Shown here in pieces: positions 39,278 through 48,736 of a stretch of DNA of 64,000 nt. Numbering within the stretch: position 1 is the first letter of the stretch; each line of letters starts with the position of its first letter. The stretch covers positions 219,904 to 283,903 of the forward strand of contig NZ_JAHLEL010000040.1 in the NCBI RefSeq assembly GCF_020131355.1. The letters are read 5' to 3'. A model generated the notes under the pieces. The model did not search any database, had not been told where the DNA came from, and saw only the letters and a list, made by a program, of their open reading frames with translations. A program made the translations under genes and the position numbers. Source of the DNA: Pseudonocardia sp. ICBG1293. Lineage in GTDB: Bacteria; Actinomycetota; Actinomycetes; Mycobacteriales; Pseudonocardiaceae.

Positions 39278-42200
39278 TTGCCCGCAGGCCCGCCCCCGCC
39301 GCCGCGGTCGCGCCGCTCCCCCGAGTCCGATTCCTACGGTTCGTCCCCTTCCGGTCGTGCGGTCGACACCGAGGAGCGCCCGACCGGCCGGCACGGCAGC
39401 GACCAGGTCGCCCGCACCGACTCCGGTGCCCCGGCCCGGCACGGCGCGCCCACCGGCGGCCGGCGCGCGCGGACCGACGAGCCGGAGGCACGCTCGTTCG
39501 CCGACGTCGTCCGCGCCACCGGGTCGGCCGCGCGTCCCGGACCCGACGGGTCGCACGCGGCCGCTGCGGACGACGTCCCCGCCCGACGACGCCCGCGGCG
39601 GGCCGACAGCGCCGTCCCCCCGGCCTCCGCCCCCGCCGGGCGCACCGGCGACCGCGACGCGACCCGCTCCGGACCGGGCGGCGCCGGGACGACCGGCACG
39701 GGAACGACCGGCACGGGAACGACCGGCGCGGGAACGACCGGCGCGGGCGGGAGCGGCTCCGGGGGGACCACCAGGGTCGGGCTGCGCGTACGCGGCGGCA
39801 CCGTGCCCCGCGAGCCCGGCAGCACCCCGCAGCCGGCCGCCCCGGGCACGCCGCCCGCGGACCCGCCCGTCCCCGCCCGCCCCCGGCACACCACCGGCCC
39901 GCAGCGACGCCCCGACGCGGGCGGGTCCGGGCGGCCGGGCAGCGCCCCGTCGGCGTCCGGCCCGGCGCCCACCGCCCCGGACCGGCGGGCCGCCGCGTCC
40001 GCGCCGGCCCCGGCCGGGCCGGTCGGACGACCGGGGGCAGGCACGCCGCCGCCCGCGCCCGGCTCGGTGCGTCCGGGCAGCGGACCGCAGGTCCGCCCCG
40101 CCGACGCCGGAAGCGGCCGCCGGGACACCGGACCGCGGCCGCGGCCCGCCGCCTCCGTCCCGGGTGCGCCGGGACCCGCCGCCGGGTCGGCTCCGGGCCC
40201 GGTTCCGCCGCGCCCCGGGAGCGCCGGCCCCGCGCCGTCCCCGCGCCCGCCGGAGCCGGACACCGCCGCCACCCGGACCGGTCGCCGTCGCCGTCCCGAG
40301 CCCGACGCGGGCGTCGAGGCCGCCACGGACGGGATGCCCGCGCGCACCGCCGGGCACCGTCGCCGCCCCGGCGACGACCCGACGGCGCTGTCCCCCACCG
40401 CGGTACCGGCCGCGGCCACCCCCGGGCCCGGGGCACCGACCGCGCTCTCCCCCGCCGCGGACGCGCCGACCGGGCTCCTGGCCGCCTCCGCCCCCTCCGG
40501 GGACTCCCCGGACGCCACGGACGCCACGGCCCCCGCGCCGCGCCGCCGCCGCCGCGCCGGGCCGGACGGGCCGGTCGACCGGGTCATCGCACTCGTCGGC
40601 CCCGGTGTGGGCGTGGTGCGCCGTCGCCTCGGCATCCTCGATGCCGAGCAGAAGGCCGCCCTCACCCCGGAGGAGCGGCGGACCCGGCGTCGTCGCCAGG
40701 TCCTCTACTCGCTGGCCGGCACGGCCGCGTCGGTCGTGCTGCTGCCCCTGCTGCTGCTCGGGCTCGGCTGGCTGCTGTTCCCGATCCCCAGCCCCGACGA
40801 CGCCGTGCAGAACCAGATCGCGACCGTCTCCTACGCCGACGGCGGCCAGCTCGCCCGTCTGGTGCCCGAACAGGGCAACCGGATCAAGGTCGGGATGGAC
40901 GCGATCCCGGTGCCCGTGCGCGAGGCGGTGCTGGCGGCCGAGGACCGGTCGTTCTACTCGAACCCGGGCTTCGACTTCACCGGCATCCTGCGGGCGATGG
41001 TCAACCAGCTGACCGGCGGTGTCGGCGGCGGTTCCACGATCACCCAGCAGTACGTCAAGAACACCCTGGTCGGCAACGACGCGACGTACTGGCGCAAGTA
41101 CAAGGAACTGATCGTCTCGCTGAAGGTCTCCGGGCAGAAGTCCAAGGACGAGATCCTCAACGACTACCTCAACGCGATCTACTTCGGCCGCGGCGCGTAC
41201 GGCATCGAGTCCGCGAGCCTGGCCTACTACGGCAAGCCCGCGGCCCAGCTGTCCCCCAGCGAGGGTGCGCTGCTCGCCGGGATCATCCAGTCGCCGTCGA
41301 ACTGGGACCCGGCGAACTCGCCGGACCGGGCGAAGCAGCGCTGGAACTTCGTCCTCGACGGGATGGCCGCGCAGGGCTGGATCTCGCGGGCGGACCGGCA
41401 GGCAGCCGTCTTCCCGCAGACGATCGCGCCGGAGAACACCTCGCGCTCGTCGTCGCTGACCGACGCCCGCGGCCACATCCTCAACGCGGTCCGCTCGGAG
41501 CTGGGCTCGCTGGGCATCTCCGAGCAGGCGTTCGCCCAGGGTGGTCTGCAGGTGACGACGACGATCGACCCGCAGCGCCAGCAGCAGCTCACCGAATCGG
41601 TGGAGGAGAAGCTGCGCGGCGAGCCGGAGCTGCTGCGCACCGGGGCGGTCGCGATCGACCCGCGCACCGGCGGCGTCCTCGGCTACTACGGCGGCGCGAA
41701 CGGCACCGGTCTGGACTACGCCCAGGTCATGAAGCAGCCGGGGTCCACGTTCAAACCGTTCGCCGTGCTCGCCGGGCTGCTGGAGGACCCGCCGATCGGT
41801 CTGGGCACCACCTTCGACGGGTCCGAGCGTCCCGGGCTGCGCAACGCCGAGGGCGCCAACTGCCCGCGCTGCGACCTCAAGCAGGCGATGACGCTCTCCA
41901 ACAACGTCGTGTTCACCAAGCTCGCCGCGCAGGTCGGGCCGCAGAAGGTGGCCGACGCCGCCCGGCTCGCCGGGATCACCGCCCCGCTGGAGAACCCCGA
42001 CGCCCGGCTCCCGCTGGGCAACAAGGAGGTCACGCCGGTCCAGCTGGCGTCGGCCTACGCCACCATCGCCGCGGGCGGTGTCTGGCACGCCCCGCACATG
42101 GTCTCCAAGGTCGTCGACTCCGACGGGCGGGTGCTCTACGAGTACCAGCCCGGGGAGGGCGAGCAGCGCTTTCCCGAGCAGGTGGCGCGCAACGTCGTCG

Positions 42201-42745
42201 AGGCGATGATGAACGTGGTCGACAACGACGGGCTGCAGCTGCCCGACGGGCAGGAGGCCGCCGGCAAGACCGGCACCGTGCAGTCCCGCTTCGAGGGCCA
42301 GAACAACGACGCGTGGTTCGCCGGTTTCACCCCCGCCGTCGCGACCGCCGTCTGGGTCGGCACCGACCGCAACGACCCGATCCAGGACTCCGCAGGCCGC
42401 CCGATCAACGGAGCCGACCTGCCCGGATCGGTGTGGAAGGCGTTCATGTCGGACGCCGTGCGCACCGCAGGCACGGTCGAGTTCCCGGTGTTCCGGCCGA
42501 TCGGCGAGTCGCCCTCCACCCTGGCGCCCAACGAGCCGACCGCCCCGCCGACGCCGACGGAGACTCCGAGCAGCGAACCCACGCCCGAGCCCAGCCCGGA
42601 GCCGGCTCCACCGGCCACGGACCCGCCGGCACCGGTGGAGCCGACCGGCGTCCCGGAGACCACCGGCGACCCGGTGCCCGCCCAGCAGGACGACACCCAG
42701 CCGGGTTCGGACGCCGGGCGCGCCGTGGACCCGACCGTCGGCTGA
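39278..42745 (+). CDS. Class A penicillin-binding protein with long disordered N-terminus
   Basis: A 1155-residue bifunctional peptidoglycan synthase of PonA type. The start is TTG, decided by AAAGGAGAG 7 bases upstream. Residues 1-470 are a Pro/Gly/Arg-rich cytoplasmic region with a GTTGTG tandem repeat (39686-39746). The membrane anchor is at about 475-500. The glycosyltransferase has E555 in EDRSFY and GGSTITQQY. The transpeptidase has S823 (STFK), S874 (SNN) and K997 (KTGT). A Pro/Thr-rich extracellular tail closes it. Class A PBPs polymerise and crosslink the wall; such tails in mycobacteria are kinase-regulated, which is only inference here. Confidence 0.92.
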   Translation: MPAGPPPPPRSRRSPESDSYGSSPSGRAVDTEERPTGRHGSDQVARTDSGAPARHGAPTGGRRARTDEPEARSFADVVRATGSAARPGPDGSHAAAADDVPARRRPRRADSAVPPASAPAGRTGDRDATRSGPGGAGTTGTGTTGTGTTGAGTTGAGGSGSGGTTRVGLRVRGGTVPREPGSTPQPAAPGTPPADPPVPARPRHTTGPQRRPDAGGSGRPGSAPSASGPAPTAPDRRAAASAPAPAGPVGRPGAGTPPPAPGSVRPGSGPQVRPADAGSGRRDTGPRPRPAASVPGAPGPAAGSAPGPVPPRPGSAGPAPSPRPPEPDTAATRTGRRRRPEPDAGVEAATDGMPARTAGHRRRPGDDPTALSPTAVPAAATPGPGAPTALSPAADAPTGLLAASAPSGDSPDATDATAPAPRRRRRAGPDGPVDRVIALVGPGVGVVRRRLGILDAEQKAALTPEERRTRRRRQVLYSLAGTAASVVLLPLLLLGLGWLLFPIPSPDDAVQNQIATVSYADGGQLARLVPEQGNRIKVGMDAIPVPVREAVLAAEDRSFYSNPGFDFTGILRAMVNQLTGGVGGGSTITQQYVKNTLVGNDATYWRKYKELIVSLKVSGQKSKDEILNDYLNAIYFGRGAYGIESASLAYYGKPAAQLSPSEGALLAGIIQSPSNWDPANSPDRAKQRWNFVLDGMAAQGWISRADRQAAVFPQTIAPENTSRSSSLTDARGHILNAVRSELGSLGISEQAFAQGGLQVTTTIDPQRQQQLTESVEEKLRGEPELLRTGAVAIDPRTGGVLGYYGGANGTGLDYAQVMKQPGSTFKPFAVLAGLLEDPPIGLGTTFDGSERPGLRNAEGANCPRCDLKQAMTLSNNVVFTKLAAQVGPQKVADAARLAGITAPLENPDARLPLGNKEVTPVQLASAYATIAAGGVWHAPHMVSKVVDSDGRVLYEYQPGEGEQRFPEQVARNVVEAMMNVVDNDGLQLPDGQEAAGKTGTVQSRFEGQNNDAWFAGFTPAVATAVWVGTDRNDPIQDSAGRPINGADLPGSVWKAFMSDAVRTAGTVEFPVFRPIGESPSTLAPNEPTAPPTPTETPSSEPTPEPSPEPAPPATDPPAPVEPTGVPETTGDPVPAQQDDTQPGSDAGRAVDPTVG
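39686..39746 (+). repeat. Four 15-base tandem repeats within the PBP N-terminus
   Basis: The unit GGGAACGACCGGCAC repeats about four times with small changes (A/G at one site). It encodes GTTGTG-type residues of the disordered region. It is in frame and a likely site of length variation. Confidence 0.75.
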
Positions 42746-42784
42746 TCCGCCCCGTTCCCGTCGCCGCCGGGCTACCGTGGACGG

Positions 42785-42997
42785 GTGACCGGTGACCATC
42801 ACTTCGAGGTGGTGGCCTGGCGGGCGGACCGCAGGCTCACCCTCTACGTGCCGGGCATCGAGGCGTCGACCACCGTCGACGACCCCCGTGCGGCCGAGGA
42901 CGCGGTCCGTGACCTGATCGCGGACCTGACCGGCGTCGACCGCGGGGTCATCACCTGCGACATCCGGCTCGGCCGCCCCTGGCGCTCCGGCATCTGA
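42785..42997 (+). CDS. Small hypothetical protein
   Basis: A 70-residue protein with an alpha/beta pattern: FEVVAWRADRRLTLYVPG forms strands and DDPRAAEDAVRDLIADLTG a helix. It resembles HicB-like or other small antitoxin-type folds only in outline. TACCGT (42773-42778) lies 6 bases before the GTG start, so translation is probably leaderless. It stands alone between the PBP gene and lysG. The function is unknown. Confidence 0.55.
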   Translation: MTGDHHFEVVAWRADRRLTLYVPGIEASTTVDDPRAAEDAVRDLIADLTGVDRGVITCDIRLGRPWRSGI

Positions 42998-43008
42998 GCC
43001 GGCCGGGG

Positions 43009-43902
43009 TCAGCGCGGCGGCGGCACCAGGATCGTCGCCGCGGCCGCACAGACCGACTCGGTCAGCGCGTCCAGCACGGTGGTGCTGAGCTTCCAGTGCT
43101 GCCAGTACAGCGGGACGTCGAGATGACGCTCGGCGTCGAGCAGCACGAGCTGCCCGGCCGCCGCGGCCTCCCGTGCCGGGCCGTCGGTGAACATCCCCCA
43201 GCCCAGACCGGCACGGATCGCGTCGTGGTAGCCGTCGGCCGCGGGCACCCGGTGCGCCGGACCGGTACACGGCCGGTGGGTGAGCCCCCGGACGAAGCGT
43301 GTCTGCAACCGGTCCTTCGGCCCGAAGTCCACCCGCGGGGCGAGCGGGAAGGCCTCGGCCGGGTCGCGCCCCGCGAACCACCGGTCGTGGACCGGCCGTG
43401 CGGCGACGGGCCGGTAGCGGGTCGCGCCCAGCGGTCGGACCGCGCAGCCCTGCACCGGCGCCGACGACGTCGTCACCGCCCCGACCACCGAACCTTCCCG
43501 GAGCAGGGCCGCGGTGTGCTCCTCGTCGTCGACGTGCAGGTCCAACCGGACCCCGTACCGGGCGGCCAGCGGGACCACCCCGGACAGGAACCAGTGGGTC
43601 ACCGAGTCCGCGTTCACCGCGATCGGCAGGTGCGTGCCCGCGGTGTCGGCACTGCCGAAGCCGGCCTCGACCTCCCCCTCCAGCACCGCGATCTGGCGGG
43701 CCAGCCGCAGCAGGGCCGCCCCCTCCTCGGTGGCCACGCAGGGGCGCGTGCGGCGCACCAGGATCCGGCGCGCCTGCCGTTCCAGGGCCTTGATCCGCTG
43801 CGACACCGCCGACGGCGTGATGGACAGCCGCGCGGCGGCGGCGTCGAACCCGCCCTCCTCTACCACGGCGCTCAGGGTGGCCAGCCGGTCCCGGTCGTAC
43901 AT
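43009..43902 (-). CDS. lysG: LysG/ArgP-type LysR regulator
   Basis: A 297-residue LysR regulator. The N-terminal winged helix-turn-helix reads FDAAAARLSITPSAVSQRI, characteristic of ArgP/IciA/LysG. The co-inducer domain (90-297) binds lysine or arginine in the family. It is divergent from lysE with 75 bases between, the same arrangement as lysG-lysE in Corynebacterium, where LysG with lysine or arginine activates the exporter. The comparatively AT-rich spacer (43903-43977) is the likely binding site. Confidence 0.88.
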   Translation of the reverse strand: MYDRDRLATLSAVVEEGGFDAAAARLSITPSAVSQRIKALERQARRILVRRTRPCVATEEGAALLRLARQIAVLEGEVEAGFGSADTAGTHLPIAVNADSVTHWFLSGVVPLAARYGVRLDLHVDDEEHTAALLREGSVVGAVTTSSAPVQGCAVRPLGATRYRPVAARPVHDRWFAGRDPAEAFPLAPRVDFGPKDRLQTRFVRGLTHRPCTGPAHRVPAADGYHDAIRAGLGWGMFTDGPAREAAAAGQLVLLDAERHLDVPLYWQHWKLSTTVLDALTESVCAAAATILVPPPR

Positions 43903-43977
43903 GAAGCGATTCTACAGTTCATGACATTCTTTCAGTTGTTGACGTACTCCTGGCGCGGACGACCTAGCGTCGGTGAC

Positions 43978-44574
43978 GTGAGTGTGCTGGCGGGATTCGG
44001 GACCGGGCTGTCGTTGATCGCGGCGATCGGGGCGCAGAACGCGTTCGTGCTGCGGCAGGGGCTGCGACGCGAGCACGTCCCGGCGGTGGTGCTGTTCTGC
44101 GTGCTCGCCGACCTGGTACTGGTGACCGCGGCGGTCGCGGGCGTCGGGCTGGTGGTGGACCGCGTGCCGGGGCTGGTCGAGGTCGTGCGCTGGGGCGGCG
44201 TCGTGTGGCTGACCGGCTACGGGCTGCTCGCGCTGCGGCGGGCCGTGCGCCCGGCGGGCCTCGACGCCGACACCCGGGGCGCGGCCCGGCCGCTCGCGCC
44301 GGTCCTGGGGAGCGCGGCGGCGCTGACGTTCCTCAACCCGCACATGATGCTGGACCTGCTGGTGCTCGGGTCGCTCGCCGCCGCGCACGGCGACGACGGG
44401 CGGTGGGCGTTCGGGGCCGGGGTGGTCGTGGCCAGCCTGACCTGGTTCTCCGGGCTCGGTTTCGGCGCGGCGCGGCTCGCCGGGGTGTTCGCCCGGCCGG
44501 CCGCCTGGCGGGTGCTCGACGGCGTCGTCGCCGCGGTGATGCTCGGGGTGGCGGTCGCACTGGCCGTCGGGTGA
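43978..44574 (+). CDS. lysE: LysE/ArgO-family basic amino acid exporter
   Basis: A 198-residue membrane protein with six helices and the LysE N-terminal motif GLSLIAAIGAQNAFVLRQGL and the central FLNPHMMLDLLVLG. It exports lysine or arginine. The GTG at 43978 is chosen because TAGCGT (43965-43970) lies 7 bases upstream and the transmembrane pattern starts there; the mRNA is probably leaderless. It is controlled by the divergent LysG. Confidence 0.88.
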   Translation: MSVLAGFGTGLSLIAAIGAQNAFVLRQGLRREHVPAVVLFCVLADLVLVTAAVAGVGLVVDRVPGLVEVVRWGGVVWLTGYGLLALRRAVRPAGLDADTRGAARPLAPVLGSAAALTFLNPHMMLDLLVLGSLAAAHGDDGRWAFGAGVVVASLTWFSGLGFGAARLAGVFARPAAWRVLDGVVAAVMLGVAVALAVG

Positions 44575-44597
44575 GGAGTGGGGGTAGAACGTCGTCC

Positions 44598-45428
44598 ATG
44601 CCCGCCGAGTACGTGCCGGGACGGCCACCGGCCGCGCTGCGTGGGCACGTGCTGCGCCACCTCGGCTACCGCGAGCACGCGGCCGCCCCCCTGCGCCGTC
44701 GCCAGCCACCCTCCGCCGGGGTCGCGCTGATCCTGGGGCTGCACCCGCTGACGCTGTCCGGACCGTCGATCGGGACCGCGCCGGCGGCGGCGTTCGTCGG
44801 GGGGCTGAGCGAGACGTGGGTGCTGACCGAGTTCACCGGCCCGCAGGCCGGGGTGCAGGTGGACCTGACCCCGGCGGCGACCTACACGCTGCTCGGTGGC
44901 CGGGCGCTCCCCGGCGGCGCGGTGCCCCGCCTCGACGAGCTCGACGATCCCGTGCTCGCCGCGCTGCCCGGTCGCCTGGCGGACGAGCCGACCTGGGACG
45001 GGCGGTTCGCCCTGGTCAGCGCCCTGCTGGCGGACCGGCTGCTGGACGCGCGGGCGCGACGTCCCGCGCCGGAGGTGCGCCACGCGTGGCGGCGGCTGAT
45101 CGCGACCGGGGGCCGGGTCGGTGTCGCGGAGCTGGCCGCCGAGACCGGCTGGAGCCGCCGTCACCTGCAGGCGAGGTTCCGGAGCCAGATCGGGCTCGCG
45201 CCCGGCACCGCCCGGCGAGTGGTGCGCTTCGCCCGCGCCGCCGAGCTGGTCGGGGGCGGGCGGGACCCGCTCGCACGTGTCGCCGCCGAGTGCGGCTATG
45301 CCGACCAGCCCCACCTGTCCCGCGAGTTCCGGGCGCTCGCGGGGATCCCGCCCGCCGCGTTCCGCGCCGAACGGTTCCCCTTTCTTCACGACGCGCCGCC
45401 GCGGCCCGGCCAGGATCGGACGCCATGA
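44598..45428 (+). CDS. AraC-family regulator
   Basis: A 276-residue regulator with an N-terminal sensor-like domain (1-150; PGRPPAALRGHVLRHLGYREH resembles DUF6597) and a C-terminal AraC helix-turn-helix (VAELAAETGWSRRHLQARFRS, then VAAECGYADQPHLSREFR). It overlaps the VOC gene by four bases (ATGA), so the three following genes (AraC, VOC, YjbR) are one unit. TAGAAC 7 bases before the ATG may be a -10 box. Confidence 0.83.
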   Translation: MPAEYVPGRPPAALRGHVLRHLGYREHAAAPLRRRQPPSAGVALILGLHPLTLSGPSIGTAPAAAFVGGLSETWVLTEFTGPQAGVQVDLTPAATYTLLGGRALPGGAVPRLDELDDPVLAALPGRLADEPTWDGRFALVSALLADRLLDARARRPAPEVRHAWRRLIATGGRVGVAELAAETGWSRRHLQARFRSQIGLAPGTARRVVRFARAAELVGGGRDPLARVAAECGYADQPHLSREFRALAGIPPAAFRAERFPFLHDAPPRPGQDRTP

Positions 45429-45817
45429 GCATCCACCCCACCCTCCGCTACGACGACCCCCGCGCCGCGATCACCTTCCTCACCACGGCACTCGGGTTCC
45501 GGGAGGTCGCCGTGCACACCGGTGACGACGGCGCCGTCGCCCACGCCGAGCTCGCCTGGGACGACGGCGACGACACCGGCCTGCTCCTGATCGGGCCGCG
45601 CCGGCCAGGGGGCGACCGCTTCGACACCGGTCGCGCCGTGATCTACCTGACCTGCGACGACCCGGACGCGGTGCACGCCCGCGCGGTCGCCGCAGGCGCG
45701 GAGATCACCGTGGCTCCCGTCGACCAGGACTACGGTGCGCGCGAGTGCGCCGTCGCCGACCCGGAGGGCAACACGTGGAGCGTGGGGACCTACCGGCCGT
45801 CCCCGGGGCACCCGTGA
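45425..45817 (+). CDS. VOC-superfamily (glyoxalase-like) protein
   Basis: A 130-residue single VOC module: DDPRAAITFLTTALGFREV, then LTCDDPDAVHARAVAAGAEI and AVADPEGNTWSVGTY. This is the pattern of bleomycin-resistance/glyoxalase-like proteins (PhnB type). It may be an enzyme or a drug-binding protein; metal ligands are incomplete. It is translationally coupled to AraC upstream and to YjbR downstream (GTGA). Confidence 0.8.
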   Translation: MSIHPTLRYDDPRAAITFLTTALGFREVAVHTGDDGAVAHAELAWDDGDDTGLLLIGPRRPGGDRFDTGRAVIYLTCDDPDAVHARAVAAGAEITVAPVDQDYGARECAVADPEGNTWSVGTYRPSPGHP

Positions 45818-46200
45818 CCGCACGCCACCCGGACCCCGCCGACCCGCTGCCGTGGCTGCGGGAGATCTGCCTGTCCCTGCCCGAGGTGACCGAGAAGCAG
45901 AGCCACGGGTCGCCGTCGTGGTTCGTGCGGAGGATGTTCGTCTCCTACGCCGGGCACCACCACGGGCACCCGCACCTGGCGTTCTGGTGCGCCGCGGCGC
46001 CGGGCGTCCAGGCCGAGCTGGTCGCCGAGGACCCGGCCCGGTTCTTCCGGCCCGCCTACGTCGGCCACCGCGGCTGGCTCGGGGTGGTGCTCGACGGCAC
46101 CGGCGACGACGCCGCCGACCGCGACGAGGTCACCGAGATCGTGACCGACGCCTGGCGCTGCGTGGCCCCGGCGCGGCTGGCCGCCCGGCTCGACAGCTGA
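45814..46200 (+). CDS. MmcQ/YjbR-family DNA-binding protein
   Basis: A 128-residue protein of the MmcQ/YjbR (CyaY-like fold) family: LREICLSLPEVTEKQSHGSP, SWFVRRMFVSYAGHHHG and HRGWLGVVLDG. The GTG start overlaps the VOC stop. Members are small DNA-binding or unknown proteins frequently placed beside VOC and AraC genes. It is the last gene of this unit. Confidence 0.8.
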   Translation: MTARHPDPADPLPWLREICLSLPEVTEKQSHGSPSWFVRRMFVSYAGHHHGHPHLAFWCAAAPGVQAELVAEDPARFFRPAYVGHRGWLGVVLDGTGDDAADRDEVTEIVTDAWRCVAPARLAARLDS

Positions 46201-46208
46201 CTCGGGTA

Positions 46209-46300
46209 GCAACCGGCTCGGGCGGCGACCGGCCCGGGCGGCGATCGGTGGGGCAGCGGCCGGCCCGGACAGCGGCCGGCTCAGGCAGCGGCGGCCGGCT
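46209..46300. repeat. Degenerate 16-base tandem repeats downstream of yjbR
   Basis: About five and a half copies of a GCGACCGGCCCGGGCG-like unit (15-16 bases each, 46209-46300) follow the YjbR stop. They are non-coding on the plus strand; on the minus strand they end a dubious 74-codon frame. No further gene is supported between 46201 and 46593. Confidence 0.65.
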
Positions 46301-46499
46301 CGCGGACGGACCGGAGCAGCACCGTCAGCAGCCGGGCGTGGTCGGCGTCGTCCCGGCCCGGCCCGGGACGAGGAAGCCTGCGGCGCAGGGAGGCGGAGGA
46401 CAGCTCGGTGCGCGGGTCGGCGAGCGCGCGGGCGGTCCCGATCCCGCCGCGCGAGGCAGGCCCGCGGGAGCGGACGACCGCGTGGGCGGGCCCGTTCAT

Positions 46500-46560
46500 G
46501 ATCACCGGTTGTGGAGGACGAGGCCCGCGTCGCGGACGGATCGCTCCACGACCGGTGATC
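46500..46560 (-). terminator. Long stem-loop downstream of proW
   Basis: GATCACCGGTTGTGGA (46500-46515) pairs with TCCACGACCGGTGATC (46545-46560) with one mismatch, around a 29-base GC-rich loop. It lies 33 bases beyond the proW stop and probably ends the proXVW transcript. Confidence 0.65.
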
Positions 46561-46593
46561 TTCCGGCGCCGGCCGGGCCGAGGCGGCGCCCGG

Positions 46594-47529
46594 TCAGGCG
46601 TTCGCGCCGCTCACCGCGGAACCGGCCGGAGCCGGCGAGGTGCGCACGGCGGCGGGTGCCGCGGCCTTCTGCGGGCGCCGGGCGCGCAGCTTCGCGAGCA
46701 GGCTGCCCTCGGGGCGCTCGGCCAGGGCCGAGGTGAACCGGTCGAGGAAGATCGCCACGATGACGACGGCGAGCCCGCCCTCGACCCCGGTCGCGATGTC
46801 CAGCTGGGTGACCGCGCTGACCACCGTGGTCCCCAGGCCGTCGGCGCCGGCCAGACCGGCGACGACCACCATGGACAGCGCCAGCATGATCACCTGGTTG
46901 ACGCCGGCCATGATCGAGGGCAGCGCCATGGGGAGCTGGACCTCCCGCAGGATCTGGCGCGGATGCGCCCCGAACGCGTGCGCGGCCTCGACGACCTCCC
47001 CGTCGACACCCCGGATGCCCAGCTCGGTGAGCCGGACCGCGGGCGCGATCGAGAACACGATCGTCGCGACGACGCCGGGCACCACACCGATCCCGAACAG
47101 CAGCACCACCGGGATCAGGTAGACGAACGCCGGGACGGTCTGCGCGAGGTCCAGCACGGGCCGCAGCGTCCGGCTCGCCGCGCGACTGCGGGCCGCCCAG
47201 ATGCCCAGCGGCACACCGATCGCGACCGCGATCAGTGCGGCGACGAGCACCAGCCCGAAGGTCTCCATCGTCTCGTCCCACAGGTCGAACGACGAGACGA
47301 GCAGGAACCCGAGCAGGGTGAACACGGCGAAGCCGATCCCCCGCACGAGCAGCGCGAGGGCCACGAGCAGCACCAGCCAGACCCACCACGCGGGCGTGGT
47401 GAACACCGAGGTCACGGCCTCGACGACGGCGGTGATCACCACGCCGACGGCGTCGAACACGACCCCGGCGTTCTGCAGCAGCCAGAGGATGAACGCCTCG
47501 ACGTAGCTCCCGAACTCGAACCTGGGCAT
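46594..47529 (-). CDS. proW: Betaine-type ABC transporter permease
   Basis: A 311-residue permease with about eight membrane helices. The conserved cytoplasmic loop reads RGVDGEVVEAAHAFGAHPRQ and matches ProW/OpuAB. The Ala/Pro-rich C-terminus is cytoplasmic. The ATG shares its A with the corrected proV stop (TGATG). It forms the channel of the proXVW importer. Confidence 0.87.
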   Translation of the reverse strand: MPRFEFGSYVEAFILWLLQNAGVVFDAVGVVITAVVEAVTSVFTTPAWWVWLVLLVALALLVRGIGFAVFTLLGFLLVSSFDLWDETMETFGLVLVAALIAVAIGVPLGIWAARSRAASRTLRPVLDLAQTVPAFVYLIPVVLLFGIGVVPGVVATIVFSIAPAVRLTELGIRGVDGEVVEAAHAFGAHPRQILREVQLPMALPSIMAGVNQVIMLALSMVVVAGLAGADGLGTTVVSAVTQLDIATGVEGGLAVVIVAIFLDRFTSALAERPEGSLLAKLRARRPQKAAAPAAVRTSPAPAGSAVSGANA

Positions 47530-48736
47530 CAGGCGTTCCCCCGTCGGCGGTGGCCTCGTCGTGGGTCGACAGGGCGGCGAGCACGGCGCCGCGCGGGACG
47601 ACGCCGGTGAGGCGGCCGTCGTCGACCACCGCCAGCGGGACCGGGTTGCGCCCCACCTGGTGCAGCAGGTCGATCAGCGGCCGGTCCGGTTCGGTGGTGC
47701 GGTACTCCTCGACCAGTGCGGACCGGTCGATGCCGGTGGCGCCCCGCCCCGCGGCGTGGCCGAGCCAGTCGTCGCGGACGACGCCGAGGATCCGGTGGTC
47801 GGCGTCGACGACGTAGGCGCCGGTCGCCTCGGCCTTGCCGAGCCGCACCAGCACGTCGGCGGGGCGCTCGTCCAGCGTCACCGTGATGCGGGCCTCACGG
47901 ATCACGTCGGCGGCGGTGAGGACGCGGCTGCGGTCGACGTCGGAGACGAACTCGGCGACGTAGTCGTCGGCCGGGGACGCGAGGATCTCGGGACCGGTGC
48001 CCACCTGGACCATCCGGCCGTCCTTGAGCAGCAGGATGCGGTCACCGAGCAGCATGGCCTCGTTGAGGTCGTGGGTGATGAAGACGATCGTCTTCTTCAG
48101 GTCGCGCTGCAGGCGGACGAGCAGCTGCTGCATGTCGCGGCGGATCAGCGGGTCCAGTGCCGAGTACGGCTCGTCCATCAGCAGCACGTCGGTGTCGCTG
48201 GCCAACGCCCGGGCCAGCCCGACCCGCTGCTGCATGCCGCCGGAGAGCTGGCCGGGCAGCGCGTCGGCGCGCTCGCCCAGCCCGACCTGCTCCAGCGCCC
48301 ACCCGGCCTTCTCCCGCCGGGCGCGGGCGTCGACGCTGCGGATCTGCAGCCCGTACTCGGCGTTCTGCACGACGGTGCGGTGCGGGAGCAGCGCGAAGTG
48401 CTGGAACACCATCGCGATCCGCTCGTTGCGCAGGGTCCGCAGGTCGGCGGCGCCGAGCGAGCCGAGGTCGCGACCGTCGACGGTGATGCTGCCCGAGGTC
48501 GGCTCGATGAGCCGGTTCAGCAGCCGGACCAGCGTCGACTTGCCCGAGCCGGACAGGCCCATGATCACGAACAGCTCGCCGTCGGCGATGTCGAAGGACA
48601 CGTCGTGCACGGCGAGGGTCGCGCCGGTGCGGCGCTGGATCTCCGACCGGCCGAGACCCTCGCCGGCCAGCCGGACGGCCTCGTCGGCGGCGGGGCCGTC
48701 GCCGAAGACCTTGGTCAGGTTCCGTACCTCGATCAT
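47529..48736 (-). CDS. proV: Betaine-type ABC transporter ATPase with CBS domains (frame break near 3' end)
   Basis: An ATPase of about 402 residues. Walker A is GLSGSGKST, the signature LSGGMQQR, Walker B VLLMDEPYSALD. Two CBS domains (about 285-390) sense ionic strength or nucleotides in OpuA-type transporters. As read, the frame runs on without a stop into proW. Adding one base to the run 47538-47542 gives THDEATADGGNA and a TGA that overlaps the proW start, the expected coupling. A sequencing error is therefore likely. Confidence 0.86.

Noticed and set aside
38690..43381. 1563-codon open frame on the minus strand opposite the PBP gene
   Set aside because: Low-complexity Arg/Gly/Ala translation, antisense to a complete PBP with all catalytic motifs. 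A GC-driven shadow.
46281..46505. 74-codon minus-strand frame downstream of proW
   Set aside because: It ends in the tandem repeats, lacks a ribosome binding site and has no recognisable pattern; it remains possible but unsupported.
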